A stretch of 64,000 nt of DNA, taken from JBDSKH01 sp035495435. Its GTDB lineage: Bacteria > Actinomycetota > Actinomycetes > Actinomycetales > Microbacteriaceae. The stretch is taken from the NCBI GenBank assembly GCA_035495435.1, contig DATJFV010000034.1, positions 3,453-67,452 of the forward strand, in the 5' to 3' direction. Below the pieces are notes generated by a model that was given only the letters and a program-made list of their open reading frames with translations, had not been told where the DNA came from and searched no databases. How positions within the stretch are numbered: position 1 is the stretch's first letter; every line of letters begins with the position of its first letter. Position numbers and translations under genes: made by a program. Shown piece after piece: positions 34,949 through 42,880 of the stretch.

Positions 34949-35845
34949 GTGCTGAAGCCCGCCGCCCTCATCGCTGTCGCCTCCGCCGCCCTGCTGCTCG
35001 CGGGCTGCTCGACCGGGCCGGCCGACAACGCGGACGACGGCGTGCTGCGCGTGGTGGCGTCGACCAACGTCTACGGCGCCATCGCCGAGCAGATCGGCGG
35101 CGCCGAGGCCCAGGTGACGAGCATCATCGCGGACCCCGCGCAGGACCCGCACGAGTTCGAGGGCAGCGGGCGCGTCCAGTTGGCCCTGTCGCGGGCCGAT
35201 GTCGTGATCGTCAACGGTGGCGGCTACGACGACTTCGCGACCCGCATGCTCGAGGCGTCGGGCAATGCCGGCGCACACGTCATCGACGCGGTGCAACTGT
35301 CTGGCTACGACGCGGGCGCCGAGGGCTTCAACGAGCACGTCTTCTACGACTACCCGACAATGAAGGCCGTGGCGACGGCGATCGCCGCAGCGCTCGGCGC
35401 CGCCGACCCCGCCCATGCCGATGCGTTCGACAGCCGGGCCGACGGCGTGGTGGCAGAACTCGACGCGCTGATCGCCCTCGAGGGCTCGATCGCCGCGTCG
35501 TCGGACGGCGCCGGGGTGGTCATCACCGAGCCGGTGCCGCTCTACGTGTTGGAGGCCTGCGGTCTGCGCAACCTGACCCCGCCCGACTTCAGCGCCGCCA
35601 TCGAGGAGGGCTCCGACGTGCCGCCCGCACTGCTGCAGAGCGTGCTGAACCTGATCGGCGACGGCTCGGCCGCTGTGGTCGTGTACAACGCCCAGACCGG
35701 AGGCCCGCAGACCGACGCGGTGATCGACATCGCCACCGAGAACGGCGTGCCGGCGATCGGCGTCACCGAGACCCTGCCTCCGGACATGACCTACGTCGAG
35801 TGGCAGACGGCGCTGCTCACGAGCCTGCGGCAGGCGCTGCAGTGA
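34949..35845 (+). CDS. znuA: Zinc ABC transporter substrate-binding lipoprotein
   Basis: A 298-residue cluster A-I metal-binding protein with a lipoprotein signal (AALLLAGCS, Cys near residue 20). Family ligands are visible at DPHEFEGSG (first His) and NEHVFYDYPTM (second His). The third His of typical ZnuA is not evident; the corresponding stretch is ITEPVPLYVLEACGL. The long His-rich loop of Gram-negative ZnuA is absent. It is coupled to the ATPase gene (GTGA). Zinc is inferred from the operon's Zur; manganese cannot be excluded. Confidence 0.85.
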   Translation: MLKPAALIAVASAALLLAGCSTGPADNADDGVLRVVASTNVYGAIAEQIGGAEAQVTSIIADPAQDPHEFEGSGRVQLALSRADVVIVNGGGYDDFATRMLEASGNAGAHVIDAVQLSGYDAGAEGFNEHVFYDYPTMKAVATAIAAALGAADPAHADAFDSRADGVVAELDALIALEGSIAASSDGAGVVITEPVPLYVLEACGLRNLTPPDFSAAIEEGSDVPPALLQSVLNLIGDGSAAVVVYNAQTGGPQTDAVIDIATENGVPAIGVTETLPPDMTYVEWQTALLTSLRQALQ

Positions 35846-36639
35846 CCCCCGTGCTGTCGCTGCGCGACGCCGCCCTCACCCTGGGCGGGCGCACTCTGTG
35901 GTCGGGCCTCGATCTCGAGGTGCAGCCCGGCGAGTTCGTCGCGGTGCTCGGCGCCAACGGCTCGGGCAAGACCAGCCTGCTGAAGGCGGTCCTGGGCCAG
36001 CACCGGCTCACCGCCGGCACCGTGCAGTTCGAGGGTCACCCCGTGCACCACGGCGACCGGCGCATCGGCTACATCCCCCAGCACCGGGGGGCGGATGACG
36101 GGGTCGCCCTCCGCGGGCGCGACCTGGTCGCGCTCGGCATCGACGGCCATCGGCTCGGGCCGGGTCTGCCGACCCGAGCTCGTCGGCAGCGGGTCGACGC
36201 GCTGCTGGACGAGGTCGGTGCGACTCGATATGCGCGTGTGCCCGTCGCGGCGCTGTCGGGGGGTGAACACCAGCGACTCCGGGTCGGTCAGGCGCTGGCC
36301 GGCGAGCCGCGCCTGCTGCTCTGCGACGAGCCGCTGGCCTCCCTCGACCTGCGGGCGCAACGCGCGATCAGCGAGCTCATCGATCGCCGGCGCCGGGCGC
36401 GCGGGATCGCGGTGCTGTTCGTCACACACGATGTCAACCCGGTGCTCGACGCGGTGGACCGGGTGCTGTACCTCGCCGGCGGCCGGTTCCGCGTCGGGGC
36501 GCCCGACGAGGTGCTGCGGTCGGAGGTGCTGAGCGAGCTCTACGACTCACCCGTCGACGTGGTGCGCACGCGCGGCCGGATCATCATCGCCGGCGCCCCT
36601 GACCAGTCGCACCACCACCACCGGCACGGGGGGCTCTGA
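35842..36639 (+). CDS. znuC: Zinc ABC transporter ATP-binding protein with His-rich tail
   Basis: A 265-residue ABC ATPase: Walker A LGANGSGKTSLLKAVLG, Q-loop YIPQHRG, signature LSGGEHQRLRVGQAL, Walker B LLLCDEPLASLD and H-switch FVTHDVN. The last residues, DQSHHHHRHGGL, form a histidine cluster likely to bind metal. GTG start overlaps znuA stop; its stop overlaps the permease start by one base. Confidence 0.92.
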   Translation: MTPVLSLRDAALTLGGRTLWSGLDLEVQPGEFVAVLGANGSGKTSLLKAVLGQHRLTAGTVQFEGHPVHHGDRRIGYIPQHRGADDGVALRGRDLVALGIDGHRLGPGLPTRARRQRVDALLDEVGATRYARVPVAALSGGEHQRLRVGQALAGEPRLLLCDEPLASLDLRAQRAISELIDRRRRARGIAVLFVTHDVNPVLDAVDRVLYLAGGRFRVGAPDEVLRSEVLSELYDSPVDVVRTRGRIIIAGAPDQSHHHHRHGGL

Positions 36640-37514
36640 TGGAGGACTGGTGGTCGAAGCTGTTCGACTTCTCCGACTACGGCGCGCTGATCGTGCTGCT
36701 GCAGAACTCGATCCTGGCCGGCGCCGTCCTCGGTGTCGTCGGCGGGCTGGTGGGCGTGTTCGTGATGTCTCGCGATCTCGCGTTCGCGGTGCACGGCATC
36801 AGCGAACTGTCGTTCGCGGGTGCCGCCGCGGCGCTGCTGTTCGGCGCCGGGGTGGTCGAGGGGTCGATCGCCGGATCGCTGATCGCTGCCGTGCTGATCG
36901 GCCTGCTGGGCACGCGCGCCCGGGATCGCAACTCGATCACCGCGGTGCTGATGCCGTTCGGGCTCGGTCTCGGCATCCTGTTCCTGGCGCTGTATCCGGG
37001 TCGCTCGGCGAACCGGTTCGGCCTGCTGACCGGGCAGATCGTCGCGGTCGACGACCCGCGGCTCGGGGCACTCGCCCTCATCGGCGCAGTCGTCGTGGTC
37101 GGGCTGCTGGTCGTCTGGCGCCCGCTCACCTTCGCCAGTGTCGACGCCGAGGTGGCGGCCGCGCGCGGCGTTCCGGTGCGGGCGCTGTCACTGGTGTTCA
37201 TGCTGCTGCTCGGCCTGGCGGTGGCCGTGGGCGTGCAGGTGGTGGGCGCCCTGCTGGTGTTGAGCGTTCTGGTGACACCGGCCGCCGCGGCGCTGCGGAT
37301 CTCGTCGTCGCCGGTGTGGGTTCCTGTGCTCAGCACCGTGTTCGCCACGGTGTCGCTGGTCGGGGGCATCCTGCTCGCACTGGGCGCCAGCGTGCCGATC
37401 AGCCCCTACGTGACGACGATCTCGTTCCTGATCTATCTGGTCTGCCGGCTGGCCTCGGTGCGGCGCGAGCGGCGCAGCCGGCGTCGCGGGTCGGCACAGG
37501 AGGTGCCCGCGTGA
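36639..37514 (+). CDS. znuB: Zinc ABC transporter permease
   Basis: A 291-residue ABC-3 family permease with about eight membrane helices. It contains SRDLAFAVHGISELSFAGAAAALLFGAG and the conserved later LLVLSVLVTPAAAAL segment. A basic C-terminal tail (RRERRSRRRG) ends it. Coupled to the ATPase gene and overlapping zur by 4 bases. Confidence 0.92.
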   Translation: MEDWWSKLFDFSDYGALIVLLQNSILAGAVLGVVGGLVGVFVMSRDLAFAVHGISELSFAGAAAALLFGAGVVEGSIAGSLIAAVLIGLLGTRARDRNSITAVLMPFGLGLGILFLALYPGRSANRFGLLTGQIVAVDDPRLGALALIGAVVVVGLLVVWRPLTFASVDAEVAAARGVPVRALSLVFMLLLGLAVAVGVQVVGALLVLSVLVTPAAAALRISSSPVWVPVLSTVFATVSLVGGILLALGASVPISPYVTTISFLIYLVCRLASVRRERRSRRRGSAQEVPA

Positions 37515-37900
37515 AACGCAACACCTGGCAGCGCGAGGCGGTGCGCGAGGCGCTCGGCGAGATCGACGGGTTCGTGAGCGCCCAGGCCTTGCACGCGTCG
37601 CTGAAGGACGCCGGCTCAGAGGTGGGACTCGCCACGGTGTACCGGGCGCTCGCCGACCTCGCCACCGAGGGCGACGCCGATTCGCTGCAGCGCGAGGGCG
37701 AGAGCCTGTATCGCGCCTGCACTCCGGGCAGCCATCACCACCATCTGATCTGCCGGCGCTGCGGCGCGACGGTCGAGATCGCTGCGGATGCCGTGGAGAC
37801 CTGGGCGCGCGACGTGGCCGCCGAGCACGGCTACACCCAGCCGCAGCACGTGGTCGACGTCTTCGGGTTGTGCCCCGACTGCAGCGCAGCCCACGCCTGA
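37511..37900 (+). CDS. zur: Fur-family zinc uptake regulator
   Basis: A 129-residue FUR protein with an N-terminal winged helix (RNTWQREAVREALGEIDGFVSAQALH, GLATVYRALADLATEG). The regulatory sequence is HHHHLICRRCGATVEI, and two structural zinc CxxC pairs are seen (CRRC and CPDC). It is last in the znuACB-zur operon and is the likely ligand of the operator at 34913-34927. A general Fur role is less likely given the context. GTG start overlaps the permease stop. Confidence 0.9.
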   Translation: MKRNTWQREAVREALGEIDGFVSAQALHASLKDAGSEVGLATVYRALADLATEGDADSLQREGESLYRACTPGSHHHHLICRRCGATVEIAADAVETWARDVAAEHGYTQPQHVVDVFGLCPDCSAAHA

Positions 37901-37924
37901 GTGGCGACGCACCCCGCCATCCGG

Positions 37925-38056
37925 TAGTCTGTCCAGGTTGTCCGCTCGCGGACAGCTTCTTGTGCACCACCCGACCACCGGGTCTCGGTGCGCCGACAAG
38001 TGATCTTGGGTGCGGCATCCGCCGTACGGTAACCATTTCAGAACGGGAGAAAACCC
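37925..38056 (+). promoter_or_regulatory. Structured leader of the rpmB-rpmG-rpsN operon
   Basis: TAGTCT (37925-37930) is a likely -10, giving a leader of about 120 bases. It holds a 6-bp hairpin, TGTCCG-CTCG-CGGACA (37939-37954), then an extended stem. In that stem the continuous strand 37959-37973 (CTTGT, GCACC, ACCCG) pairs with CGGGT, GGTGC and ACAAG at 37979-38000. The two bulges, CTC and GCCG, are on the 3' side only, and the loop is ACCAC. A GGGAG ribosome site (38045-38049) precedes the ATG. This is a candidate cis-acting RNA of unknown ligand. A convincing full Zur box was not found here; only a half-site-like TGAAATGGTTAC on the minus strand near 38030-38041. Confidence 0.6.
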
Positions 38057-38293
38057 ATGGCCGCAGTGTGCCAGGTGACCGGAGCCGTCCCCGGCTTCGG
38101 ACACAACATCTCGCACTCGCACCGCCGGACGAAGCGCCGCTTCGACCCGAACGTGCAGAAGAAGACCTATTACGTGCCGAGCCTGCGGCGCAACGTGACC
38201 CTGAACGTGTCCGCCAAGGGCATCAAGGTGATCGACGCACGCGGCATCGAGTCGGTCGTCAAGGACATCCTGGCGCGCGGGGAGAAGATCTGA
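38057..38293 (+). CDS. rpmB: Large ribosomal subunit protein bL28, zinc-independent type
   Basis: A 78-residue L28: MAAVCQVTGAVPGFGHNISHSHRRTKRRFDPNVQKK. It retains one cysteine but lacks the paired CxxC zinc ribbons of C+ L28, so it is the C- form. The second-half KGIKVIDARGIESVVKDILARGEKI is typical of that form. First gene of a C- ribosomal protein cluster right after zur. Confidence 0.95.
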   Translation: MAAVCQVTGAVPGFGHNISHSHRRTKRRFDPNVQKKTYYVPSLRRNVTLNVSAKGIKVIDARGIESVVKDILARGEKI

Positions 38294-38294
38294 C

Positions 38295-38462
38295 ATGGCC
38301 AAGCAGCAGGACATCCGCCCCATCATCAAGCTCCGTTCGACGGCCGGCACCGGGTACACCTACGTGACCCGCAAGAACCGCCGCAACGACCCCGACCGCA
38401 TCGTGCTGAAGAAGTACGACCCCATCGTGCGCAAGCACGTCGAATTCCGCGAGGAGCGCTGA
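38295..38462 (+). CDS. rpmG: Large ribosomal subunit protein bL33, zinc-independent type
   Basis: A 55-residue L33 (MAKQQDIRPIIKLRSTAGTG start; YVTRKNRRNDPDRIVLKKYD). No cysteines, so the C- form. It begins 1 base after the rpmB stop and ends 3 bases before rpsN. Confidence 0.95.
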   Translation: MAKQQDIRPIIKLRSTAGTGYTYVTRKNRRNDPDRIVLKKYDPIVRKHVEFREER

Positions 38463-38465
38463 GTC

Positions 38466-38771
38466 ATGGCGAAGAAGAGCAAGATCGCGCGCAACGAGCA
38501 GCGCAAGGTGATCGTCGAGCGCTACGCCGCCAAGCGGCTTGAGCTGAAGAAGGCGCTCGTCGACCCGAAAGGCACCGACGAGAGCCGTGAGGCCGCGCGC
38601 CTGGGCCTGCAGAAGCTGCCGCGCGACGCGTCGCCGGTGCGTCTGCGCAACCGCGACGCCATCGACGGGCGCCCCCGCGGCGTGCTGAGCAAGTTCGGTG
38701 TTTCGCGTGTGCGCTTCCGCGACATGGCGCACCGCGGCGAGCTGCCCGGCATCACGAAGTCGAGCTGGTAA
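38466..38771 (+). CDS. rpsN: Small ribosomal subunit protein uS14, zinc-independent long type
   Basis: A 101-residue S14 of the long, cysteine-free class (MAKKSKIARNEQRKVIVERYAAKR start; RLRNRDAIDGRPRGVLSKFGVSRVRFRDMAHRGELPG). The zinc-binding S14 is about 61 residues with CxxC pairs. Last gene before a strong terminator. Confidence 0.96.
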   Translation: MAKKSKIARNEQRKVIVERYAAKRLELKKALVDPKGTDESREAARLGLQKLPRDASPVRLRNRDAIDGRPRGVLSKFGVSRVRFRDMAHRGELPGITKSSW

Positions 38772-38785
38772 CCGCAGATTCGAGC

Positions 38786-38817
38786 AGGAGGGGTGGACGG
38801 CAACGTCCACCCCTCCT
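38786..38817 (+). terminator. Rho-independent terminator after rpsN
   Basis: A perfect 14-bp stem (AGGAGGGGTGGACG with CGTCCACCCCTCCT) around GCAA is followed by TCTGCGTT. It lies 15 bases after the rpsN stop. Confidence 0.92.
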
Positions 38818-38999
38818 TCTGCGTTAATCGAGCAGTTTTCCACTGATCCGGCGCACCGGGCCGAATTGCCCGGAAATACAGGCAACTGCTGGTACTTTCG
38901 ACAGGGCTCCGGGGGTAATCCATCCGGGGTCACCGCAGTCCAACGCCGCATCGGGCATCCACTGCGTCAACTGAATGCACTAGGTCCGAGGAGGACACC

Positions 39000-39287
39000 A
39001 TGGCTGACACTCTCAACAAGACTGACCTCGTGGCGGCGATCGCTGCCGCGTCGGGCCAGAGCCAGGCCGTCGTGAGCGGCGTTGTCGACGAGTTCTTCAA
39101 CGTCGTCGCCAAGTCGGTCTCGTCCGGCACCAAGGTCTCGATCCCGGGCTGGATCTCGTTCGAGCAGACCTCGCGCGCCGCTCGCACGGGCCGCAACCCC
39201 GCGACCGGCGAGACCATCCAGATCGCCGCGAGCAAGGGCGTGAAGGTCTCGGCCGGCAGCAAGCTGAAGTCGGCCGCCAAGGGCTGA
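39000..39287 (+). CDS. hup: HU-family DNA-binding protein
   Basis: A 95-residue nucleoid protein: MADTLNKTDLVAAIAAASGQ, VSIPGWISFEQTSRAARTGRNPATGETIQI with the DNA-bending arm and its conserved RNP tip, then a short Lys/Ser/Gly tail. It is monocistronic between two terminators. The ribosome site is GAGGAGG. The 180-base upstream gap includes a CCGGGC/GCCCGG hairpin at 38856-38873. Confidence 0.97.
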   Translation: MADTLNKTDLVAAIAAASGQSQAVVSGVVDEFFNVVAKSVSSGTKVSIPGWISFEQTSRAARTGRNPATGETIQIAASKGVKVSAGSKLKSAAKG

Positions 39288-39302
39288 CCCGCAAGCTTCA
39301 CC

Positions 39303-39338
39303 AGAAGGGGCGCTGACGTCGCAGTCGGCGCCCCTTCT
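39303..39338 (+). terminator. Terminator of hup
   Basis: Perfect 11-bp arms AGAAGGGGCGC and GCGCCCCTTCT are separated by 14 bases (which contain a small inner GAC/GTC pair). No long T-run. Confidence 0.8.
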
Positions 39339-39410
39339 GCATGCCCGGCCGCGCCGCCGCACCCCTCGGCCTCAGCGCTTAGGCTGGAAGCCGAGATCTC
39401 GGAGGCGGCA

Positions 39411-41399
39411 GTGGTCAAGCTCGTGCGGGTGCTCGGCCCCGCTGCCCTGCTGGCGGTCGCCTTCGCGGCCCTCGTCGGGGCGCTCGCCTTCGGAGGCGGG
39501 GCGAACCCGACGCTCATCGATCCGGGTGCCTTGGTGCGCTGGGGGCTTCCGGTGGCTCAGCTGCTCATGAACCTCGGTGTCGCGGTCACCATCGGCGCCC
39601 TGGCCCTCGCGGTCTTCGCGCTCAGCGACCAGCAGCCCGAGTACGGTCGCGCACTCGACATCGCGGCGGCGGGTGCCGCGGTATGGGCGATCGCCGGGGG
39701 CATCGCCGCGATGCTGACCTTCTCGAACCTGGCCAACATCCCGTTCGCGCTCGACGACAGCTACGGCCAGGTGCTCGGGCAGTATCTGACGGCCAACGAG
39801 ATCGGCCGGGCCTGGCTCACCACGGTGCTGCTCGGCGCGGTGATCACGGTGCTGTGTTTCGCGGTGCGCAACCAGACGCTGGTGGCGCTGGTCGGCATCC
39901 TGTCGATCCTGGCGGTGCTGCCGCTGGCCGAGCAGGGCCACGCCGGCAACCGTGCGAGTCACGACATCGCGATCACCGCGATCTTCCTGCACATCGCGGC
40001 GGCGTCGGCGTGGCTGGGCGGGCTGGTCACGGTGGTGCTGCTGCGCGGGCAGCTGGATACCGTGGGGCCCCGTGCGCGCACCTCGCGTCTCGCGCGTGTG
40101 CTGCCCCGGTATTCGACCCTGGCGCTGCTGGCCTTCATCGTCGTCGCGGCGTCCGGATACGTGAGTGCCGCCGTTCGCATCGGCGATCTGCCGTCGGTGC
40201 TGTCGCCGTACGGGATCCTGGTGCTGGTCAAGGTGGCGGCGCTCGGCGCCCTGGGACTCTTCGGCGTCTTCTATCGCCGCATCCTGATCGATCGCATCGT
40301 CTCGGGCGGCGCGGCTCGGCTGTTCTGGTTGCTGGCCGTCGGCGAGCTGGCGTTCATGGGCCTCGCATCGGGTGTGGCGGCGGCTCTGGCGCGCACGGCG
40401 ACTCCCGTCGACCTGGCCACCGCCGCGGATCAGCCCGATGCCACCCCGGCCTACATCCTCACCGATGCGCCGCTGCCGCCCGAGCTGAACGCGACGACCT
40501 GGTTCACCCAGTGGAACCTCGACCTGCTCTGGCTGCTCGTGGCCGGGTTCGCGATCATCTTCTACCTCGCCGGGGTGCGGCGTCTGCGTCGGCGAGGTGA
40601 TCGCTGGCCGTGGTACCGCGCCGTGCTCTGGATCGCCGGCATGCTGCTGCTGATCTGGGTCACCAACGGCCCGATCAACGTCTACGAGAAGTACCTGTTC
40701 AGCATTCACATGCTTGGGCACATGCTGCTGGGCATGGCGATCCCGGTGCTGCTGGTGCTCTCCGCGCCGGTGACTCTGGCGCTGCGCACTGTGCGCAAGC
40801 GCGACGACGGTTCGCGGGGGGTGCGCGAGTGGATCCTGCTCGCCGTGCACTCGAAGGTGGCGGCGGTGGTCACGCACCCGCTCGTGGTCGCCGTCCTGTT
40901 CGCGGGCTCGCTGTGGGTCTTCTATTACACGTCGCTGTTCCGCTGGGCGACCACCGATCACGTCGGCCACACCTGGATGATCATCCACTTCCTCATCACC
41001 GGCTACCTGTTCGCTCAGACGCTGGTGGGCATCGATCCGATCCCGAACCAGCCGCCGTTCCCGCTGCGCCTGGTGCTGCTGCTGGCGACGATGGCGGCGC
41101 ACGCGTTCTTCGGGCTGTCGTTCGTCACCGGCACGACGCTGCTGCTGCCCGACTGGTTCGGGGCCATGGGGCGTACCTGGGGCCCGACGCCGCTGGCGGA
41201 CCAGCAGGCGGGGGGCGGGATCGCGTGGAGCGTGGGCGAGATCCCGACCGTGATCCTGGCGATCACCGTCGCGCTGCTGTGGAGCCGCAGTGACGCGCGC
41301 GACGCGCGGCGCAGCGACCGCGCCGCCGACCGTGACGGCGACGCCGAACTGCGCGCTTACAACGAGATGCTGGCACGCCAGGCCGCTGAGCGCCGCTAG
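39411..41399 (+). CDS. CopD/CtaG fusion: copper resistance D domain plus cytochrome c oxidase assembly domain
   Basis: A 662-residue membrane protein. The N-terminal half (residues about 1-330) has CopD-like helices (LAEQGHAGNRASHDIAITAIFLHIAAASAWLGGLVTVVLL with His residues). The C-terminal half (from about 360) matches caa3_CtaG (MLLIWVTNGPINVYEKYLFSIHMLGHMLLGMAIPVLLVLSAPVTLALR), also with conserved His. It is expected to handle copper for oxidase assembly. GTG start with GGAGG upstream. A fusion is common in actinobacteria; function inferred. Confidence 0.88.
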   Translation: MVKLVRVLGPAALLAVAFAALVGALAFGGGANPTLIDPGALVRWGLPVAQLLMNLGVAVTIGALALAVFALSDQQPEYGRALDIAAAGAAVWAIAGGIAAMLTFSNLANIPFALDDSYGQVLGQYLTANEIGRAWLTTVLLGAVITVLCFAVRNQTLVALVGILSILAVLPLAEQGHAGNRASHDIAITAIFLHIAAASAWLGGLVTVVLLRGQLDTVGPRARTSRLARVLPRYSTLALLAFIVVAASGYVSAAVRIGDLPSVLSPYGILVLVKVAALGALGLFGVFYRRILIDRIVSGGAARLFWLLAVGELAFMGLASGVAAALARTATPVDLATAADQPDATPAYILTDAPLPPELNATTWFTQWNLDLLWLLVAGFAIIFYLAGVRRLRRRGDRWPWYRAVLWIAGMLLLIWVTNGPINVYEKYLFSIHMLGHMLLGMAIPVLLVLSAPVTLALRTVRKRDDGSRGVREWILLAVHSKVAAVVTHPLVVAVLFAGSLWVFYYTSLFRWATTDHVGHTWMIIHFLITGYLFAQTLVGIDPIPNQPPFPLRLVLLLATMAAHAFFGLSFVTGTTLLLPDWFGAMGRTWGPTPLADQQAGGGIAWSVGEIPTVILAITVALLWSRSDARDARRSDRAADRDGDAELRAYNEMLARQAAERR

Positions 41400-41468
41400 G
41401 CATCTCCTCCACCGTTCGGGTCCTCCGCCGACCGGCACGCCCGGCGCTTCGCACCGCGCAACACGAAT

Positions 41469-41474
41469 TAGAGT
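41469..41474 (+). promoter_or_regulatory. Leaderless -10 element for the PIF1-like gene
   Basis: TAGAGT ends 6 bases before the GTG at 41481; no Shine-Dalgarno is present. Confidence 0.5.
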
Positions 41475-41480
41475 GCTCGG

Positions 41481-42785
41481 GTGCCGAACGTGCCCGAGCT
41501 GTCTCCCGAGCAGGCGGCGGTCTTCGCGGCGATCGAGAACTCGCGCGATCACATCTTCGTGACCGGTCGGGCGGGCACCGGCAAGTCGACCCTGCTCGAG
41601 CACCTGTCGTGGCACACCTCCAAGCAGCTGGTGGTGTGCGCGCCGACCGGTGTGGCTGCCCTGAACGTCGGCGGCCAGACCATCCATTCGCTGTTCCGGC
41701 TGCCGATCGGGGTCATCGCCGACCACGAGATCGAGCAGAGCGCCGAGCTGCGCAAGCTGCTGAACACCATCGACACGGTCGTGATCGATGAGGTGTCGAT
41801 GGTCAACGCCGACCTGTTGGATGCGATGGACCGTTCGCTGCGTCAGGCGCGGCAGAAGCCGCTCGAGGCGTTCGGCGGCGTGCAGGTGGTGATGTTCGGC
41901 GACCCGTATCAGCTGGCGCCGGTGCCGGGCGATCCGGAGGAGCGGGCCTATTTCGCCGACCGGTACGCCTCGATGTGGTTCTTCGACGCGCGGGTGTGGC
42001 AGGAGGCCGATCTCGTCATCTACGAGCTGGGCACCATTCACCGCCAGCACGAGCTGGAGTTCAAGCAGCTGCTCACCGCGGTGCGGCACGGCGAGGTCAC
42101 GCCCGAGATGGGCCGGCGCCTCAACGAGGTCGGTCAGCGCCGCCCGCCCGAGGAGGGCGCGATCACCCTCGCGACCACGAACAGCACGGTGAGCCGCATC
42201 AACGCGTCGGCGCTGGCGAAGCTTCCGGGCCGGGGGCTGACCGCCATGGCCGAGGTCAGCGGCGAGTTCGGCGGGCGGGCGTTTCCGGCGGATGAGCGGC
42301 TCGAGCTGAAGGTGGGGGCGCAGGTCATGTTCCTGCGCAACGACACGGGCGGCGACGGTCGGTGGGTGAACGGCACCATCGGCGAGGTGGTGAAGATCGC
42401 CGACACCGTGACCGTCGACATCGACGGCGAACGCCACGAGGTGCTGCCCGCGACCTGGGAGCGCTACCGGTACAGCTACAACCCGATCACCAAGACGCTC
42501 GACAAGGATGTGGTGGCCGAGTTCACCCAGTTCCCGCTGCGGCTGGCCTGGGCGGTGACGATCCACAAGTCGCAGGGCAAGAGCTACGACGCGGCGATCG
42601 TCGATCTCGGGCCTCGCTCGTTCGCCCCCGGCCAGACCTATGTGGCGCTGTCGCGCATCACGGCGCTCGAGGGGCTGTACCTCACACGGCCGCTGCGCCC
42701 GAGCGATGTGATCGTCGACGATGCCGTGCGCCGCTTCATGAGCCGCGCCACGGCGGTGCCCGGAATCGACGCGGCAGCCGTGTAG
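41481..42785 (+). CDS. PIF1/RecD-like DNA helicase
   Basis: A 434-residue superfamily 1B helicase. Motif I FVTGRAGTGKSTLLEHL (residues about 26-42), Ia VCAPTGVAALNVGGQTIHSLF, II VVIDEVSMV, III VVMFGDPYQLAPVPG, IV/V-type AITLATTN, and VI YVALSRITALEGLYL are all visible. A small beta domain near VGAQVMFLRND and AVTIHKSQGKSYD completes it. Such proteins unwind DNA and resolve structured or stalled forks; the specific role is unknown. Leaderless GTG start. Confidence 0.9.
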   Translation: MPNVPELSPEQAAVFAAIENSRDHIFVTGRAGTGKSTLLEHLSWHTSKQLVVCAPTGVAALNVGGQTIHSLFRLPIGVIADHEIEQSAELRKLLNTIDTVVIDEVSMVNADLLDAMDRSLRQARQKPLEAFGGVQVVMFGDPYQLAPVPGDPEERAYFADRYASMWFFDARVWQEADLVIYELGTIHRQHELEFKQLLTAVRHGEVTPEMGRRLNEVGQRRPPEEGAITLATTNSTVSRINASALAKLPGRGLTAMAEVSGEFGGRAFPADERLELKVGAQVMFLRNDTGGDGRWVNGTIGEVVKIADTVTVDIDGERHEVLPATWERYRYSYNPITKTLDKDVVAEFTQFPLRLAWAVTIHKSQGKSYDAAIVDLGPRSFAPGQTYVALSRITALEGLYLTRPLRPSDVIVDDAVRRFMSRATAVPGIDAAAV

Positions 42786-42836
42786 CGGTATCTTTTGTGC
42801 TGACTTCCTCAGCTGTCGTCACACCCTGATCTGACG

Positions 42837-42878
42837 ACAGAGGGCCCTCGCCCGTCCCGGGCGGGGGCCCTTCTCTGT
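42837..42878. terminator. Bidirectional terminator between convergent genes
   Basis: ACAGAGGGCCC and GGGCCCTTCTCTGT-type arms with inner CGCCCG/GGGCG pairing form a long stem-loop between the helicase gene and heme oxygenase, serving both strands. Confidence 0.8.
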
Positions 42879-42880
42879 GC

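Noticed and set aside
38030..38041. Zur box before rpmB
   Set aside because: Only one half (TGAAA on the minus strand) fits; the other arm does not match the operator seen at znuA.
39372..42566. A 1064-codon open frame on the minus strand
   Set aside because: It is antisense to the CopD/CtaG fusion and the PIF1-like helicase, both with full motif sets; composition is that of a shadow frame.
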